Assembly (NCBI GenBank): GCA_964541595.1
Contig: CAZIRO010000134.1
Coordinates: forward strand, 1 to 7,819
Direction of reading: 5' to 3'
DNA from: CAZIRO01 sp964541595
GTDB taxonomy: Bacteria; Acidobacteriota; HRBIN11
DNA: 7,819 nt
The notes under the pieces are model-generated. The model made no database searches and was not told the origin of the DNA. It saw nothing but the letters and a program-made list of their open reading frames with translations. Positions 5,983-7,819 of the stretch are shown here, piece after piece. The stretch's first letter is position 1. Every line of letters begins with the position of its first letter. The position numbers were made by a program, and so were the translations under genes.

Positions 5983-7116
5983 ATGCAGAACGACCGGCTG
6001 GCCGTCCTTCAGGAGATCATCAAGATCTTCGGCGCTGGACTGGAACTGAAACCGTTGCTCAATGCCGTTGCGAGTGCCGTCGCACGCCTTACGGGAGCCG
6101 ATTCCTGTCTCATTTACGTATTCGATCCGGAATCCCAGGAACTCGTGCTCTACGGCGCCAGTTCGCCTCATCCGCGCCATATCGGTCGCATTAAAATGAA
6201 ACTGGGTGAAGGCATTACCGGCTGGGTCGCCGAACAGCGGCAGGTTGTGAAGATCGCGCAAAAAGCCTATCAGGACGAACGGTTTAAACTGTTTCATACG
6301 CTTCCGGAAGACCGGTACGAAGCGTTCTTTTCCGCGCCGCTGGTGGCCGACGGTGAAGTCGTGGGTGTGATGAACATCCAGCACGTGCAACCCCACACGC
6401 ACTCTCCGGAAGAGGTCGAACTGCTCGAAGCACTGGCGAATATGGTTGCCGGTGCGATCGCCAATGCCCGTGTGTTTGAACAGGTCCGCCATCAGGCCCG
6501 ACATCTGCAGGCGCTGTTTCAACTCGCGCATGCGGTGAACGCCCATCAGGGAATCATTGATGAAACCCTGACATTCATCGGACAGATGCTGGAAGAAACG
6601 CTCGGCCTGCCCTCATGCCGGGTGCTGATCTACGAGCCGGCAAAACGGAGGTTTCGCGGTCCGCACGGTACCCGTGTTCAGGAATCACACCCGCTGTTCA
6701 AACAACTCGTGCGCGCCCGTGCACCGTTTACTTTCGGTAAAAAAACTGTATGGGCGGTCCCCGTACGGTTCGGTGGACGCTGGGTCGGTGCCATCATTGT
6801 GCACCCCGCGGACACACTGGACGACAATACACTGTCCATTCTCGCCGACCTGTCGTCCCATGTGGGGGCTTTTCTCCAGAACCTCATTCTGGAAAGCGAA
6901 CTGCGCCGGGCACGGGAAGCACTGGAAACGCGTAAAGTCCTCGAACGGGCGAAATTACTGCTCATGGAACGATACGGTATGCGGGAACAGGAAGCCCATC
7001 GGTGGCTCCAGCGTACGGCCATGGAACGGCGGATGTCTCTGCGTCAGGTGTGTGAGGCCGTGCTGCTCACAGAGGACCTTTCGGAAAAGAAAGGTGATGC
7101 GAAAAACGTGACATAA
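5983..7116 (+). CDS. GAF-GAF-ANTAR RNA-binding antiterminator
   Basis: From the ATG at 5983 this is a 377-residue protein. Residues about 5-165 form a GAF sensor domain (for example GEGITGWVAEQ at 75-85 and FSAPLVADGEVVGVMN at 116-131). Residues about 172-303 form a second, more divergent GAF-like domain (VWAVPVRFGGRWVGAIIV). A helical connector leads to a C-terminal ANTAR domain at about 308-365, with the typical ERAK (320-323), LLMERYGM (326-333), EAHRWLQRTAME (337-348) and SLRQVCEAVL (352-361). ANTAR domains bind paired hexaloop hairpins in leader RNA and block terminators. Such hairpins lie upstream of amt here, so this protein probably controls its own operon. The signal sensed by the GAF domains is unknown. 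AAGGAAA at 5970-5976 supports this start. An in-frame ATG at 5926 would overlap the glnA end and add 19 residues, but lacks a ribosome site. Confidence 0.92.
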   Translation: MQNDRLAVLQEIIKIFGAGLELKPLLNAVASAVARLTGADSCLIYVFDPESQELVLYGASSPHPRHIGRIKMKLGEGITGWVAEQRQVVKIAQKAYQDERFKLFHTLPEDRYEAFFSAPLVADGEVVGVMNIQHVQPHTHSPEEVELLEALANMVAGAIANARVFEQVRHQARHLQALFQLAHAVNAHQGIIDETLTFIGQMLEETLGLPSCRVLIYEPAKRRFRGPHGTRVQESHPLFKQLVRARAPFTFGKKTVWAVPVRFGGRWVGAIIVHPADTLDDNTLSILADLSSHVGAFLQNLILESELRRAREALETRKVLERAKLLLMERYGMREQEAHRWLQRTAMERRMSLRQVCEAVLLTEDLSEKKGDAKNVT

Positions 7117-7178
7117 CAGAACGTGCATGCCGGTGAAATGTTCCGTCATAATGATATGCGCGACCTGGTGCGATCGTC

Positions 7179-7201
7179 CGTTCCGATTCAACAACGGAAC
7201 G
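7179..7201 (+). other. Hairpin between the ANTAR gene and the next gene
   Basis: CGTTCCG (7179-7185) and CGGAACG (7195-7201) are exact reverse complements around a nine-base, A-rich loop. No T run follows, so it is a poor terminator candidate. It may mark the operon's 3' end, shape RNA processing, or be an operator for the small downstream gene. A CATAAT (7147-7152) could be a -10 box, but no matching -35 was seen. Confidence 0.45.
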
Positions 7202-7226
7202 TGTTCGGAATACCTTCGCGACATCC

Positions 7227-7646
7227 ATGATGCGATGGTCGGATCTGCTGGGTTCCGGTCTCGTGGCGTTCGTGGATCTCGTTCACGCGATGGCCATGGT
7301 GTTCTGGATCGTGTCCCTGCCCTTTCTGTTCATCCGCCGGTGGCCGCGCTGGCGCCAGTTCTGTGCATACTACGCACTGGCATTCATCGTGCTTTCCCAG
7401 GTGTCGGATTTTCTGCTCGGTGAGTGTTTTCTGACCACCCTTGCACGTCTCCTTGCAGAGTGGTCCGGTACATCTGTACCCGATACGTGGTTTACAGTTC
7501 GTCTGGCCCGTGCGATTTTCAACCTTCGTCCCTCGGAATCGTTCATTGCCACACTGACCAAACTGGCTGTGCTGATCTACTGCATCCTGCTGTTTCGCAA
7601 TCGAGACGCCTTCCGCATTCCGCTCAAATCTTCCCACCGCCCCTGA
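7227..7646 (+). CDS. Small integral membrane protein, faintly DUF2784-like
   Basis: This 139-residue protein has about three membrane segments (roughly 12-36, 46-64 and 108-124), with basic RRWPRWR at 37-43 between the first two. A stretch G-E-C-F-L-T-T-L at 65-72 recalls the G-x-C-P-L-T motif of DUF2784 proteins, but the expected proline is replaced and the match is by eye only. No catalytic or transport motif is visible. The start is uncertain: tandem ATG codons lie at 7227 and 7230, and no good Shine-Dalgarno sequence precedes them. A 110-bp gap with a hairpin separates it from the ANTAR gene, so it may be read through from the operon or transcribed separately. Coding status rests on the hydrophobic pattern and the complete frame. 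Confidence 0.65.
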   Translation: MMRWSDLLGSGLVAFVDLVHAMAMVFWIVSLPFLFIRRWPRWRQFCAYYALAFIVLSQVSDFLLGECFLTTLARLLAEWSGTSVPDTWFTVRLARAIFNLRPSESFIATLTKLAVLIYCILLFRNRDAFRIPLKSSHRP

Positions 7647-7680
7647 AAGGGTTGCAACTGTGGCGACCGGGATTCCCTTT
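7646..7680 (+). terminator. Possible terminator after the small membrane protein gene
   Basis: AAAGGG (7646-7651) pairs with CCCTTT (7675-7680), beginning on the last base of the stop codon. A weak inner pairing, TTGC (7652-7655) with GCGA (7663-7666), is possible. GTTC follows rather than a true T tract, so termination would be inefficient. Confidence 0.3.
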
Positions 7681-7690
7681 GTTCAGTGCG

Positions 7691-7713
7691 ACCGGTGCAC
7701 TTGTTACACCGGT
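7691..7713 (+). terminator. Seven-base-pair hairpin downstream of the last gene
   Basis: ACCGGTG (7691-7697) and CACCGGT (7707-7713) are perfect inverted copies around a nine-base loop. It sits just before the right copy of the intergenic repeat. No T run follows on either side, so it may be a factor-dependent terminator, an RNA-stabilising hairpin, or part of the repeat's insertion context. Confidence 0.35.
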
Positions 7714-7715
7714 GT

Positions 7716-7819
7716 CAGGTCCCATGTGTCAGGTGTCAGGTCTTTGCGACGGGAGACGGAAGACAGGGGACAGGACATCGCATGGGCTGGGGATAGCGCA
7801 TGACCGCATGGGTACCCAC
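7716..7819 (+). repeat. Intergenic repeat, right copy (reaches the window end)
   Basis: This is the direct-repeat partner of 130-226 and is about 90% identical in the aligned blocks. It has GTGTCAGGT units at 7712-7741, then CTTTGCGA, which is absent from the left copy, then the shared GAC-ending heptamer run and the CATCGCATGGG and CATGACCGCATGGG blocks. The left copy is followed directly by a promoter. What follows this copy lies outside the window. Confidence 0.85.

Noticed and set aside
3046..5984. Long minus-strand open frames (404 and 575 codons) opposite the flotillin gene and glnA
   Set aside because: Their translations show no recognisable domain and have skewed composition. They mirror two strongly supported + strand genes and arise from codon bias.
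7127..7423. Open frame of 98 codons overlapping the small membrane protein gene
   Set aside because: The translation is rich in Arg and Gly, without domain or hydrophobic pattern. The frame starting at 7227 gives a credible membrane protein over the same DNA.

Overview
The window reads as one chromosomal stretch from a bacterium of roughly 55-60% G+C (estimated by eye). Every supported gene is on the + strand. The sequence does not fix the taxon. The glutamine synthetase (GS) resembles the GSI-beta type of actinobacteria and similar lineages, and the promoter and GGAGG ribosome sites are ordinary bacterial ones.

Layout. Positions 1-226 hold no gene. They contain an interrupted inverted repeat around a pyrimidine-rich loop (15-115) and one copy of a roughly 95-bp intergenic repeat (130-226). 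The other copy lies at the right end (7716-7819) in the same orientation, so the repeats bracket the gene cluster. A near-consensus sigma70 promoter (227-255) abuts the left repeat and should start an RNA with a leader of about 220 nt. The leader contains three hairpins with six-base loops carrying A at position 1 and G at position 4, the signature of ANTAR-protein target RNAs. A weak terminator-like fold is mutually exclusive with the second hairpin.

The operon runs amt-type ammonium transporter (481-1905), unknown membrane-anchored protein (1909-3054), flotillin/SPFH protein (3076-4458), glutamine synthetase (4455-5936) and a two-GAF ANTAR antiterminator (5983-7116, possibly from 5926). Gaps are 3 and 21 bp, then an ATGA overlap, then 46 bp. 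A separate small membrane protein follows after 110 bp (7227-7646), then hairpins and the second repeat.

Proposed logic (inference): ammonium enters through Amt and is fixed by GS. The last operon gene encodes the RNA-binding protein expected to bind the leader of its own operon, giving a self-contained control loop. No GlnB/GlnK gene is present in the window. The unusual part is a flotillin plus an unrecognised single-pass membrane protein between transporter and synthetase, which suggests membrane-localised ammonium assimilation.
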